DNA from: Glebionis coronaria
Taxonomy: Eukaryota > Streptophyta > Magnoliopsida > Asterales > Asteraceae
Direction: 5' to 3'
Assembly (NCBI GenBank): GCA_025667525.1
Contig: CM046879.1
Coordinates: forward strand, 384,299,039 to 384,363,038
DNA: 64,000 bases
Positions 23,062 through 34,175 of the stretch are shown in pieces (the first letter of the stretch is position 1; each line of letters begins with the position of its first letter). The position numbers were made by a program, and so were the translations under genes. A model generated the notes under the pieces. That model was not told where the DNA came from and did not search any database. It saw only the letters and a program-made list of their open reading frames with translations.

Positions 23062-25985
23062 TGTAACACCTCATTTTGATAATGGAATGTCACGCGTAAT
23101 TATGGCGTGTCATCAAAGCATACAAGGAAAAATGTCTAAACATTACATGACCATAAAAGGAAAATACCGGAATCAAACATCGGTAGTCCAAAAGTAAAGC
23201 TCATCACACACAAACATAAATACTGTAAAGGAAAGGACTAAACAATTTCCATAGCAAGTGTATCAAAGTAAAGATAATGCATAAAGTAAAGAAAGGCTAG
23301 AAAGCTTCCAGTCCATATGCACGTACGCTTAAAGTCTACGAGCGTCCCTGAGTACCTGCCATTTTGGGAACATAGAAAAGGAAAACGGCTGAGCAATACA
23401 CTCAGTGCACGGATGTACAATAAAGCATGAATAGGATAAGCATATAAATCTAACAGCGGAAGAAACTAAGTCCCGAATAACCTGGTTATGTCTTGGTAAA
23501 ACTGGTTATATAGTTTGAAAAGCCATATGTTTATCTTATAAAAACTGTTTAGCATATTCTACCATTAGCCAATATAGGTCATGAAAATCTACCGTGCATG
23601 AATACTTGGAGGGGTGACCTCATTATGCAAATTAGAGGGGCTGCCTCTAATTTATTATACTGGTTTGGGTAGGAGGGATCAGCGCCTTGTGAAGGATGCA
23701 AGGCACACACCACATTCACGCTGAGTAATCTGCTGAAAAACATGTAACTAGGATGCACCCATACGCCCCACATGATAAATATAATAATATGGCCAAAAGT
23801 TGAAGGGACGCCACGAGCAATCACTCCGCCGTGGTGAAGTCATAACATCAGTGCCTCTAATGTTATGGTTATGGTACCTCCATAACTAGGTGAAACTGGT
23901 CATGCATGTATATGGCTATAGGTATTCTAAATTAAACATAAGCAAATCAAACATATAAACTTATACTACGGGAAAACATTTGGCTGCATACGAGGAATCC
24001 TAATAAGGAAAGAATGTCCATACTAAAAGGACGAGAATCCGTACCTTATGTCCAGTGAACGAAGAAGACGAACTGAGGAGAATCCTACTTCGGTATCACT
24101 AATGCTACATAAATACATACGTGTATAAGTATCTGATTACTAAATACGTAACTGGTTTTATGTCATGTCTTAGCTTATTTTATACGTTTATGCCATGTTT
24201 TACTGTTTTAAGCCTTAAACTGTGTTTATCTTATATTCTGTCTATTCTGATTAAGTATTACTTATATTTCATGTATTATTATACTTATTGTGTAATAATA
24301 AGTAACTCTCTAAAAATAGCAGGTTTCCTAAAATAGAAAGTTTCCAAAAATAGAAAGTTTCCAAAAATAGAAAGTTTCCAAAAATATAAAGTTTCCAAAA
24401 ATAGAAAGTTTCCCAAAATAGAATTACTGCTTAAAGTAGATAAGTTTCTAAAAATAGAAAGTTTCCATAAATAGATTAGCTGCCCTAATTAAATAAGTTT
24501 CTAGAAATAGAAAGTTTCCATAAATAGATTAGCTGCCTGAATTAAATAAGTTTCTAAAAATAGAAAGTTTCCATAATTATATATAAGCTGGTTAAATAAG
24601 CTAAGTATATTAGATTAAGTGTTTTCTGATTATTTTTCTAAGCCATAATGATATCAGGTATAGTTTATTAATTATTACATGTAATTTAAATAAACTATAG
24701 GTTTAAAGTATTTAATTAAATATATCATGTTTTAATTAAATAAAGTTAAATACTTAGGTTAAAATATGTATTATTAACTATTAATAAAATAACCTAAGTC
24801 ATGTTAATTAATTAATTATAACCATGGTTTTTAATAATTAATTAATTATAAGGTTTAGGAAATATAAATACTTAGGTTAAAAATTCCATGATCTAATAAT
24901 TAAATTATAACCTAAGTCATGTTTTATTAAATTAATCATGTCATATTTTATTAATTTAATTTATAACATATGATTTATAAAAACATAACCTTGACATAAA
25001 CCATGAACCGGATCGTGACTAGAAACCATGAACCGGACTCGAAATCAACACCATACCCCGAACCACTTCGGGGTTCCCCCTTGTTTGCTACTGCCGTGGG
25101 ACCCACACCACCAAACCGAGACCTTGTGGTCTCGGTGGTGGTCTATAAGCCAAACTGAGACCCCCTTGGGATTCGGTTTAGGCGCCGGCCAAACAAAACA
25201 CCTCTAAATCCACCCTTTTGATTTACCCCATAACCAATTACATGTTTAGTTTATGTTTTTAATTAGGTTTTTAAAAACATCATGTTCTTATTTAATTTAA
25301 TAAATCAAAACAAAAGAAAAGGGATTTAGAAAGGTATACCGAATGCGTGGATCTCACGAGGATGAACAAACACGAACACTTGCACTAAAAATCAAGATCA
25401 ATATCAAACAAACACCCCCTTTTGTGTGTTTATGTGCGGCGGCCAAAGAGAGCAAGAAGGAAGAAGCCAAAAATCTTTTTAGGGTTTTTAATGTTTTTAT
25501 TGTAAAGTGAAAAATGCAAACAAGATTTCACATTAACCCTTGTTAGTTAAAAATTTAGATGGGCTTGGCCCATCTCTTTATGTAGCCGCGGTTAAGGGGG
25601 CCCCACATGGGGTTCCCGTACCGTTTTCCGTGTCTCGTTATTTAAGTGTTCGTTCGTGTTTATTTGTGTTCGTGTTTTATGTGTTCTCGTTAATTATTAA
25701 CCGTGACTTAATATATTTATTCGTGCTCGTAATAAATATATATACGTAATTAGTATTAGTTCGTGATTTTATTACGTTCATGATTTCATGATCGCATGCT
25801 CGTGATTAATTATTGTTAAATAATTATTGTGCGTTCGTACGTAATAAATACTTATCGTAATCTAACACATACGTAATACGTAAAATTCTAACACGTGAAC
25901 GTAATCATACTATAAGAGGAAAGTTTTAATCTAGTACGTACGATCTTAAGGGTACTATTCATGGTAAAAGCATGCGGGTTTTACA
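23062..25985 (-). repeat. Element T, 3' LTR (left copy)
   Basis: 2924 bp, TGTAACACC...TTTTACA on the plus strand. It differs from the right copy at about 3% of the first 400 positions by eye. It contains a 17-bp minisatellite (24311-24572) and a hairpin (25106-25142: ccgagacc-ttgt-ggtctcgg, extended by flanking accacc/ggtggt). Confidence 0.93.
24311..24572. repeat. 17-bp minisatellite in T LTR (copy 1)
   Basis: About six contiguous copies of aaaaatagaaagtttcc, then further copies spaced by tagattagctgcc-type segments. The other LTR (32219-32516) has at least one more contiguous copy and one more spaced copy. Those account for most of the 39-bp difference between the two LTRs. Confidence 0.85.
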
Positions 25986-26000
25986 ACTCTTCCCCCCTAA
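25986..26000 (-). promoter_or_regulatory. Element T polypurine tract
   Basis: The minus strand reads TTAGGGGGGAAGAGT directly before the 3' LTR, a standard plus-strand primer. Confidence 0.88.
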
Positions 26001-26062
26001 AAAGAATAATTCGTCCCGAAATTATAGATAAAGTAAACTGGAAAAGAAGAACATACCCGAAT

Positions 26063-27163
26063 TCAAAATATCAAATGAGGGTAAGAAGCCCGGATAGACT
26101 CCTCTGTTTCCCAAGTGGCTTCCCGCTCGGTATGATCCCTCTAAAGGATTTTGACGAATGGAATCGTCTTCCTTCTCATGACTCGTTCTTGTCTGTCAAG
26201 AACTCGTTCGGGTTCTTCTATGAAGGTGTGATCTTCACGTATCTGTTCCAGTGGATAATGAACCATGTGAAGGGGATGATACTGGTACCCTCTGAGTAAG
26301 GACACATGAAACACATTGTGCACATGAGAAAGCTGCGGAGGTAACGCTAACCGGTAAGATACTTCACCGACTCGTTCAATGATATCAAACGGTCCGATGA
26401 AACGAGGACTGAGCTTCCCTTTAATCCCGAAGCGTCTAACACCACGTGCCGGCGAAACCTTAAGGAAGACGTGATCTCCAACGTTAAAATGTATGTCCCT
26501 ACAATGCTTATCGGCGTAACTCTTCTGACGTGACCGTGCTTCCGGAAGTTTCTGCTTAGCTACTGCGATCTTTTCATTGGTCATCTCTATGATTTCTGGT
26601 CCTTCAAGTGTTCGCTCGCCAACATGATCCCAGCAGATTGAGGCGCGACATTTTCTGCCATACAACATCTCAAAAGGAGCACACTTGATACTTGCGTGCC
26701 AACTGTTGTTGTATGCAAACTCCACCAAACAGATGTAATCGTCCCAATCACCCGTCCATTCCAACGCACATGACCTCAACATGTCTTCCAATGTCTGAAT
26801 CGTTCGCTCCGACTGTCCGTCTGTTTGAGGATGAAAAGCCGTGCTGAGCTTAAGTTGTGTACCCCAAGCTTTCTGCAGACTCTTCCAAAATCACGAAGTG
26901 AAACGAGGATCTCTGTCTGAGACGATGCTGGATGGAGCACCGTGTAGTCTCATGATCTCTCTTCTGTACGTATCGGCGAGTTTACTTACCGGATCTTCCT
27001 TGCGGATCGGTAAGAAATGAGCTGATTTGGTAAGTCGATCTACGATAACCCAAATTGCCTCGTGCTTCCTCTTGGTAGGCGGAAGACCGGTAACAAAATC
27101 CATGGTGATTTTGTCCCATTTCCACTCTGGAATATCTAACGGTTGAAGGAGACCGCCAGATCG
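26063..27163 (-). pseudogene. T pol, integrase core, GPF domain and chromodomain
   Basis: The core starts [19 protein letters not shown] (first Asp) and continues to [13 protein letters not shown] (second Asp), then HPQTDGQSERT (Glu) after a TGA at 26888-26890. The C-terminal part (26141-26791) has WDDYICLVEFAYNNSWH, SPRFIGPFDIIERVG (GPF motif) and LPPQLSHVHNVFHVSLL. The chromodomain then begins, and a TAG at 26138-26140 falls where the family has a tryptophan. The same frame continues RDHTEREATWETEE to a natural stop at 26063-26065. In the family the chromodomain steers insertion toward heterochromatin. Confidence 0.92.
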
Positions 27164-28477
27164 CTAATGCTCGATCTTAACCTGCTGGCAGGTAAGACAT
27201 TTAGAGACGTAAGTGGCCACATCCTGTTTCCTACCACTCCACCAAAAATACTGCTTGATGTCATGGTACATCTTAGTCGAACCAGGATGTATAGAGAATG
27301 GGGAGCTATGAGCTTCAGCTAACAAGGCTTCCCGGAGTTCTTGGTCATCAGGAACACAAAGTCTCGTGCCCTGCCATACGATACCATCTGCATCTACTCT
27401 AAATTCCGTCTGTTTCTCCAAATTCTGTACTATCACCCAGATTTCTCCATCATCTTTTTGAACTTCCTTGATCTTAGAGAGTAACTCGGATTCTACTCTA
27501 AGATTAGCCCAGTAACCGTGTTGTCCACGTGCCATGATCTCGATGTCTAGTCGCTCCAAGTCTCTTATGATTTCCTCCTCAATTTTAATGCCGTTGATCA
27601 TTCCGGACTTCATGCTAAGAGCATCTGCTACTACATTTGCCTTTTCGAGATGATACTGTAGATTAATGTCATAATCCTTCAACAGCTCTAAGCATCTCCT
27701 CTGCCTCATGTTCAATTCACGTTGAGTGAAGATATACTTCAAGCTCTTGTGGTCCATGAAAATGTCACATGATTCTCCATATCGGTAGTGCCTCCATATC
27801 TTCAATGCAAACACGACTACAGCAAGTTCGAAGTCATGCGTGGGGTAATTTTCTTCATAAGGCTTAAGCTGCCGTGAAGCGTACGCGATCACTTTCCCAT
27901 GTTGCATGAGAACACAGCCAAGTCCCTTCCCTGATGCATCACTGTAGATTTGAAATCCACCCGTACCAGATGGGAGAGTAAGAATAGGTGCAGATACTAG
28001 CTTCTGCTTCAGGTCTTCAAAGCTCTTCTCTCGTTCTTCAGTCCAGACGAATTTCTCCCCTTTCCGCATTAGTTTGGTCAATGGTAGTGCTAAGCGGGAA
28101 AAGTTCTCCACAAACCTACGGTAATAGCCAGCTAAGCCTAAGAAACTGCGGACTTCCGTCGCTGATGTCGGCCTCGGCCACTTAGTAATGGCCTCAACCT
28201 TCGCTGGATCCATAGTGATTCCTTCTGCTGATACAATGTGACCTAAGAATTCCACCTTGTCTAACCAGAACTCACACTTGGAGAATTTAGCATACAACTC
28301 CTTCTGGAGAAGAATCTGTAGTACTGTACGAAGATGGTCTTCGTGTTCCTCCTTGGACTTTGAGAAAATCAGGATGTCATCGATGAAGATAATGACGAAC
28401 TTGTCCAGAAATTCATGGAAGATTCTGTTCATCAAGTCCATGAATACTGCTGGAGCATTTGTCAGGCCGAATGGCAT
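27164..28477 (-). pseudogene. T pol, RT C-terminal half, RNase H and integrase zinc domain
   Basis: 437 open codons. RT motifs are [12 protein letters not shown] and the catalytic [12 protein letters not shown]. The thumb follows with [16 protein letters not shown] and [15 protein letters not shown]. RNase H has [34 protein letters not shown] and the C-terminal VVADALSMK. The integrase zinc domain follows with [13 protein letters not shown] and CLTCQQVK. The stop at 27161-27163 is TAG where homologues usually carry Gln. It is in frame with nothing upstream because of the RT deletion near 28560. Confidence 0.93.
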
Positions 28478-28479
28478 AA

Positions 28480-28968
28480 CTACAAACTCGTAGTGGCCAT
28501 AGCGGGTACGAAAAGCAGTCTTGGCGATGTCATGCTCCTTAACCCGTAGCTGATGATTGCGAAGTGTTTGGCCCCTTGGAGTTGGTCAAACAGATCGTCT
28601 ATACGTGGCAGTGGATACCTATTCCGGATAGTAATCTTGTCGAGCTCGCGATAGTCTATGCAAAGACGCATACTGCCGTCCTACTTCTTAACAAATAAGA
28701 CCAGTGCGCCCCATGGAGATGCGCTCGGTCGAATGAAACCTCGTTCAAGAAGTTCTTGCAGTTGATCCTTCAGCTCCTTCAGCTCTATGGGAGCCATGCG
28801 ATAAGGAGCCTTGGAGATTGGTTCAGCTCCTGGAATAAGCTCGATATTGAATTCCAATTCTCGTGCAGGTGGTATGCCCGGAAGTTCTGCTGGAAATACA
28901 TCTTGGAATTCCGACACTATTGATTGATCCTGAATTGATGGAGATTCAACATCCATGTCGTGAACCAT
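28480..28968 (-). pseudogene. T pol, RT N-terminal half
   Basis: At 28681-28968 are FQDVFPAELPGIPPARE, ISKAPYRMAPIELKELK and FIRPSASPWGALVLFVKK. After an in-frame TAG (28678-28680) come [19 protein letters not shown] and [10 protein letters not shown]. Here about 22 bp are missing near 28556-28562: the text jumps from GAKHF to the bases encoding [15 protein letters not shown] in another frame. The segment lost in the family is the one that carries the first catalytic Asp. RT activity is therefore gone. Confidence 0.88.
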
Positions 28969-29669
28969 AGCTAGATAACCCTCGCAGCCATGTGACAGTA
29001 GTGCACGCGCTTGCAGGGTAGATATGATTTGTACAGACCGTCCGGGTACGAACCCGTTATGAATGTACTATGGTGCATTAACATCACCGAAGATAACTCG
29101 ATATGAATGACAGTCTATGGTAGCATGATGCTTGGATAACCAATCCATGCCCAAAATCATGTCAAAGTCATTCATGTCCAGCGGAAGTGAGTCAACAGGA
29201 CGAACCTTATCGTCAAATTCTAGGGGAAGACTCTTGTATACACGGGTGATTAATACAGATTCCCTCAAAGGCGTGGAAATAGTAAGTCTATTCTCTAGTA
29301 GCATTGGGAGCATCCTAATTTTCTTAGCATAAGCAGTAGAAATGACCGAGTGAGTAGCACCCGTATCGAAAAGAACACATGCAGCTTGACCATACATATA
29401 CAAGATTCCAGTGATGGTACTTGTAGACTTGTTGGCATGGTCTCGAGATGTCGTGTAGACACGCCTGGTGGTAGGAGGCGCCTTGGAATCAGCATGCCCC
29501 GATGTGCCCTCCATCTCGCCCTTACGGTAATCCTTCATGATATGGCCAGGAAGACCACACTTGAAGCATGCGTCAGTGTTACGAAGACATGGCCCTGGGT
29601 GCCTATGGTGGCAAGTAGAGCAAAAAGGATGAGTATACCCTCCAGCAGGTGCTCTGGCTGGCTGAGAAC

Positions 29670-29742
29670 CTGATAAAACATTTTACATAAGACATGATAA
29701 TAGGGTACAAAGGACAATGCGGATAATCTTAAGATTGAATAC
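29670..29742 (-). other. Intron-like segment C in T gag
   Basis: 73 nt, minus strand. Donor CACTG|GTATTC and acceptor TTATCAG|GTTC. It starts after the first base of a Gly codon. The following block runs directly into the zinc knuckle and protease frame. Confidence 0.72.
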
Positions 29743-29807
29743 CAGTGATAGCTGGATGGCTAGGCTGTGAACCTCTCTGGTTCTGGTCCCTACCATTTCC
29801 ATGGTTC

Positions 29808-29882
29808 CTGGTAGAATTTTGCTAAAGTGTTAGAATATGAGTTATAACATGAAATTATAAGAAAATGCGTAAGTATTAGGAC
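29808..29882 (-). other. Intron-like segment B in T gag
   Basis: 75 nt, minus strand. Donor AGCAG|GTCCTA and acceptor CTACCAG|GAAC. It starts after the second base of a codon. The donor is weaker than consensus beyond GT. Another AG (TTTAG) 14 nt earlier would put the next block out of frame. Confidence 0.68.
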
Positions 29883-30032
29883 CTGCTATTGTTGGAGTGT
29901 CCAGCGTTGTTACGGTAATTATCATTACCGCCACGCCTTTCCGTAGCAGAACGGTCGTTAGTCTGACCGTTTCCCTTGGGCTGATGAGGCTGCTGCTGAG
30001 TAGCCGGCTGAGACCGGTCCCCAGTTTTCTGC

Positions 30033-30116
30033 CTGGAAGATACATTTTAAAGAGATGAATAATTGACATATATGGAAAGAATACGGATTGATCACCGCTT
30101 TAATATGAATGTTTAC
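30033..30116 (-). other. Intron-like segment A in T gag
   Basis: 84 nt, minus strand. Donor AAGAG|GTAAAC and acceptor CTTCCAG|GCAG. AT-rich. It interrupts after the second base of an Arg codon; splicing continues the gag frame, while read-through stops at once. Confidence 0.72.
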
Positions 30117-30517
30117 CTCTTGACGGGTCTCTCAGCTTCCCCAAACTCATCTCTCTCCTGCAGCATCTCCAGTCTACGTGCTGCATCGGCCACTTGTGCT
30201 ACCGTACCCAACGGAGCACCTACTAAGTTATTGGTGATCCTTGGATTAAGTGCCCAACGAAAATGTAGTGCCTGCTCTTCAGTGGTGCCCGCAGCTATTC
30301 TCAGGACACCGGCATAACAAAGAAAATGATGCATGAAGTCATTGCTGTCTTCGTCAGGTCGCTGTCTAATGGTATAATATTCCCTCATGAGCCGATTTCT
30401 TCCTTCCATGGGGAAAATGTTAGGCGGGGGAGGATAGCCGTCGTTCTGATGAAGGATGTCTTGCATTTCTACATCAACAGCTGCAAACATCTCCCAGAGA
30501 TTGTCTGTGTTTGCCAT

Positions 30518-30952
30518 CTGACAGTATAACATAAAACATATGATTAACAGATCAAAACATAAAATATATATACATGAAAAAAAAAATTTATACCAAAATT
30601 CAAGAGAAAAATTTTATGCAAGAAAATTTTGTGTATGAATGCATGATGCAGTTTTATGAAAACTTTTGTATGCTCGAGAGTGAACGCCTATGGTCAATTC
30701 ACCCAAAATAAAAGACATGGCGAGGGGACGCCTATGGGTCGGTCCCAAATTTAAAAGTTTCGATAAAACACATGTGACTAAATAGGGCCAGTCCTATACC
30801 AACCATTACTTAGTCATAAACCTGCGACAATGACATATATGTGTATGCATAAAAATAATGAATGCATGAAAATGACTGTCAGTTCTATGAAGACCATAGT
30901 GACTACCCACTAATCAAAGGTCATATTTTGAGAGCCTACAGGTCGAAGCCTT
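30518..30952 (-). other. T 5' leader
   Basis: No gene seen. The sequence between the primer site and gag is AT-rich and ends in TATACTGTCAG just before the gag ATG, resembling a 3' splice site. A matching donor was not pinned down. Confidence 0.5.
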
Positions 30953-30965
30953 GGCTCTGATACCA
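30953..30965 (-). promoter_or_regulatory. Element T primer binding site
   Basis: The minus strand reads TGGTATCAGAGCC, complementary to the 3' end of initiator tRNA-Met, four bases inside the 5' LTR. Confidence 0.95.
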
Positions 30966-30969
30966 TAAT

Positions 30970-33932
30970 TGTAACACCCCATTTTGATAATGGAATGTCA
31001 CGCGTAATTATGGCGTGTCATCAAAGCATACAAGGAAAAATTTCTAAACATTACATGACCATAAAAGGAAAATACCGGAATCAAACATAGGTAGTCCAAA
31101 AGTAAAGCTCATCACACACAAACATAAATACTGTAAAGGAAAGGACTAAACAATGTCCATAGCAAGTGTATCAAAGTAAAGATAATGCATAAAGTAAAGA
31201 AAGGCTAGAAAGCTTCCAGTCCATATGCACGTACGCTTAAAGTCTACGAGCGTCCCTGAGTACCTGCCGTTTTGGGAACATAGAGAAGGAAAATGGCTAA
31301 GCAATACGCTCAGTGCACGGATGTACAATAAAGCCTGAATAGGATAAGAATATAACATCCATCAGCGGAAGAAACTAAGTCCCGAATAACCTGGTTATGT
31401 CTTGGTAAAACTGGTTTTATAGTTTGAAAAGCCTTATGTTTATCTTATAAAAACTGTTTAACATATTCTACCATTAGCCAATATAGGTCATGAAAATCCA
31501 CCGTGCATGAATACTTGGAGGGGTGACCTCATCATGCAAATTAGATGGGCTGCCTCTAATTTAATATACTGGTTTAGGTAGGAGGGATCAGCTCCTTGTG
31601 AAGGATGCAAGGCACACACCACATTCACACTGAGTAATCTGCTAAAAAACATGTAACTAGGATGCACCCATACGCCCCACATGATAAATATAATAATATG
31701 GCCAAAAGCTGAAGGGACGCCACGAGCAATCACTCCACAGTGGTGAAGTCATGACATCAGTGCCTCTAATGTTATGGTTATGGTACATCCATAAATAGGT
31801 GAAATTGGTCATGCATGTATATGGCTATTGGTATTCTAAATTAAACATAAGCAAATCAAACATATAAACTTATACTACGGGAAAACATTTGGCTGCATAC
31901 GGGGAATCCTAATAAGGAAAGAATGTCCATACTGAAAGGACGGGAATCCGTACCTTATGTCCAGTGAACGAAGAAGACGTACTGAGGAGAATCCTACTTC
32001 GGTATCACTAATGCTACATAAATACATACGTGTATAAGTATCTGATTACTAAATACGTAACTGCTTTTATGTCATGTCTTAGCTTATTTTATACGTTTAG
32101 GCCATGTTTTACTGTTTTAAGCCTTAAACTGTGTTTATCTTATATTCTATCTATTCTGATTAAATTTTACTTGTATTTCATGTATTATTATACTTACTGT
32201 GTATTAATAAGTAACTTTCTAAAAATAGCAGGTTTCCTAAAAAAGAAAGTTTCCAAAAATAGAAAGTTACCAAAAATAGAAAGTTTCCAAAAATAGAAAG
32301 TTTCCGAAAAAAGAAAGTTTCCAAAAATAGAAAGTTTCCAAAAATAGAATTACTGCTTAAAATAGATAGGTTTCTAAAAATAGAAAGTTTCCATAAATAG
32401 ATTAGCCGCCTTAATTAAATAAGTTTCTAAAAATAGAAAGTTTCTAAAAATAGAAAGTTTCCATAAATAGATTAGCTGCCTAAATTAAATATGTTTCTAA
32501 AAATAGAAAGTTTCCATAATTAGATATAAGCTGGTTAAATAAGCTAAGTATATAAGCTTAAGTGTTTTCTGATTATTTTTCTAAGTCATAATGATATCAG
32601 GTATAGTTTATTAATTATTACATGTAATTTAAATAAACTATAGGTTAAAAGTATTTAATTAAATATATCATGTTTTAATTAAATAAAGTTAAATACTTAG
32701 GTTAAAACATGTATTATTAACTATTAATAAAATAACCTAAGTCATGTTAATTAATTAATTATAACCATGGTTTTTAATAATTAATTAATTATAAGGTTTT
32801 GGAAATATAAATACTTAGGTTAAAAGTTCCATGATCTAATAATTAAATTATAACCTAAGTCATGTTTTATTAAATTAATCTTGTCATATTTTATTAATTT
32901 AATTTATAACATATGATTTATAAAAACATAACCTTGACATAAACCATGAACCGGATCGTGACTAGAAACCATGAACCGGACTCGAAATCAACACCATACC
33001 CTGAACCACTTCGGGGTTCCCCCTTGTTTGCTGCTGCCGTGGGACCCACACCACCAAACCGAGAACTTGTGGTCTCGGTGGTGGTCTATAAGCCAAACTG
33101 AGACCCCCTTGGGATTCGGTTTAGGCGCCGGCCAAACAAAACACCCCTAAATCAAATCCACCCTTTTGGTTTACCCCATAACCAATTACATGTTTAGTTT
33201 ATGTTTTTAATTAGGTTTTTAAAAACATCATGTTCTTATTTAATTTAATAAATCAAAACAAAAGAAAAAGGATTTAGAAAGGTATACCGAATGCGTGGAT
33301 CTCGCGAGGATCAACAAACACGAACACTTGCACTAAAAATCAAGATCAAAATCAAACAAACACCCCATTTGGTGTCTTTATGTGCGGCGGCCAAAGAGAT
33401 CAAGAAGGAAGAAGCCAAAAATCTTTTTAGGGTTTTTAATGTTTTTACTGTAAAGTGAAAAATGAAAACAAGATGTCACATTAACCCTTTTTAGTTAGAA
33501 ATTTAGATGGGCTTGGCCCATCTCTTGATGTAGTCGCGGTTAAGGGGGCCCCACAAGGGGTACCCGTACCGTTTTCCGTTTCTCGTTATTTAAGTGTTCG
33601 TTCGTGTTTATTTGTGTTCGTGTTTTATGTGTTCTTGTTAATTATTAACCATGACTTAATATATTTATTCGTGCTTGTAATAAGTATATATACGTAATTA
33701 GTATTAGTTCGTGATTTAATTACGTTCATGATTTCATGATCGCATGCTCGTGATTAATTATTGTTAAATAATTATTGTGCGTTCGTACGTAATAAATACT
33801 TATCGTGTTCTAACACATACGTAATACGTAAAATTCTAACACGTGAACGTAATCATACTATAATAGGAAAGTTTTAATCTAGTACGTACGATCTTAAGGG
33901 TACTATTCATGTAAAAGCCTGCGGGTTTTACA
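30970..33932 (-). repeat. Element T, 5' LTR (right copy)
   Basis: 2963 bp, partner of 23062-25985. Longer by 39 bp, mostly in the 17-bp minisatellite. It ends TTTTACA at 33932 and is followed by the TTTTT duplication and the rest of the G1 LTR. Confidence 0.93.
32219..32516. repeat. 17-bp minisatellite in T LTR (copy 2)
   Basis: About seven contiguous aaaaatagaaagtttcc units, with unit variants (aaaaaagaaag, aaagttacc) not seen in the other LTR, then spaced copies. It was expanded or contracted after insertion. Confidence 0.85.
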
Positions 33933-33937
33933 TTTTT

Positions 33938-33981
33938 CCTTGATTTTAGTGGCAAAAGGATAAGTGTTTACACACTTATTA
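33938..33981 (-). repeat. Element G1, 5' LTR, terminal piece
   Basis: 44 bp (ccttgattttagtggcaaaa onward to CTTATTA) that continue the G1 LTR interrupted by T. It matches 11877-11920 of the other LTR. It is followed by GTAGT, the G1 target duplication. Confidence 0.9.
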
Positions 33982-34169
33982 GTAGTTGATTCGGGTGTTG
34001 GTTGAGAATTACTTGTTGAAGGTATATCTTGACCAATTGTAGGTGCAGACGTATCTGATTGTGATTCGGTTGCTGGAGCTACAACTTCGGTAACCGAAGC
34101 TATTACCTCAGGTTCTGGAGCAACAATAGTTGGAGGAGTAAAGAATTCATCAAAGAACGGTTGAAACAA
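33982..34169 (-). pseudogene. copia B pol, integrase-RT spacer (left part of gene)
   Basis: Pro/Ser/Thr-rich stretch including APEPEVIASVTEVVAPATES and TPEST, then the G1 junction. The counterpart is 8770-9126. A stop or frame change near 34170 separates it from the integrase piece. Confidence 0.82.
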
Positions 34170-34175
34170 CGTATC

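Larger units (their letters stand above)
29068..30517 (-). pseudogene. T gag and protease, apparently interrupted by three introns
   Basis: Exon-like blocks are 30517-30117, 30032-29883, 29807-29743 and 29669-29068. Block 1 starts MANTDNLWEMF and holds the second half of the gag domain (RNRLMREYYTIRQRPDED, EEQALHFRWALNP, VAQVADAARRLE). It looks N-terminally short for a gag of this group. Block 2 is Gln/Asn-rich. Blocks 3 and 4 are Gly/Ser/Pro-rich and lead to a zinc knuckle (CFKCGLPGHIMKDY, last Cys replaced by Tyr; 29527-29569), then the protease with CVLFDTGATHSVIS and DMILGMDWLSKH. Removing the three segments gives one frame with no stop until a TAG near 29065. The ATG is directly preceded by a possible 3' splice site, so a 5' UTR intron is also possible. 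Confidence 0.8.
23062..33932 (-). mobile_element. Tekay/Del-type chromovirus T (Ty3/gypsy)
   Basis: 10.9 kb, complete with both LTRs and a perfect 5-bp target duplication (TTTTT at 23057-23061 and 33933-33937) inside the G1 LTR. Minus strand. The primer site matches initiator tRNA-Met, and gag, protease, RT, RNase H, integrase and a C-terminal chromodomain appear in order. Chromodomain integrases define chromoviruses, and the long LTRs fit the Tekay/Del group. Pol is broken by several stops and an RT deletion. The gag region carries three intron-like segments. T is the innermost and youngest member of the nest. Confidence 0.93.
9127..33981 (-). mobile_element. Athila-like Ty3/gypsy element G1 (contains nested element T)
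   Basis: A minus-strand element with long LTRs (about 2.8 kb), gag, pol and a 2 kb non-coding 3' interior. Its right (5') LTR is split by element T at 23062-33932. Without T it is about 14 kb. The lineage call rests on gag and pol sequence (GANNFELK and ARIWLDKEPP in gag, the DLG..IN protease box, FMDD RT) and on RNase H/integrase order; this is Athila-type in my judgement. Its ends are TAAT...ATTA instead of TG...CA. No env-like ORF remains between pol and the 3' LTR. Confidence 0.9.

Noticed and set aside
23579..24336. Small frames in the T LTR (for example 23579-23824 and 24121-24336) with near copies at 31488-32296
   Set aside because: LTR duplication explains the similarity; no codon pattern or domain supports coding.
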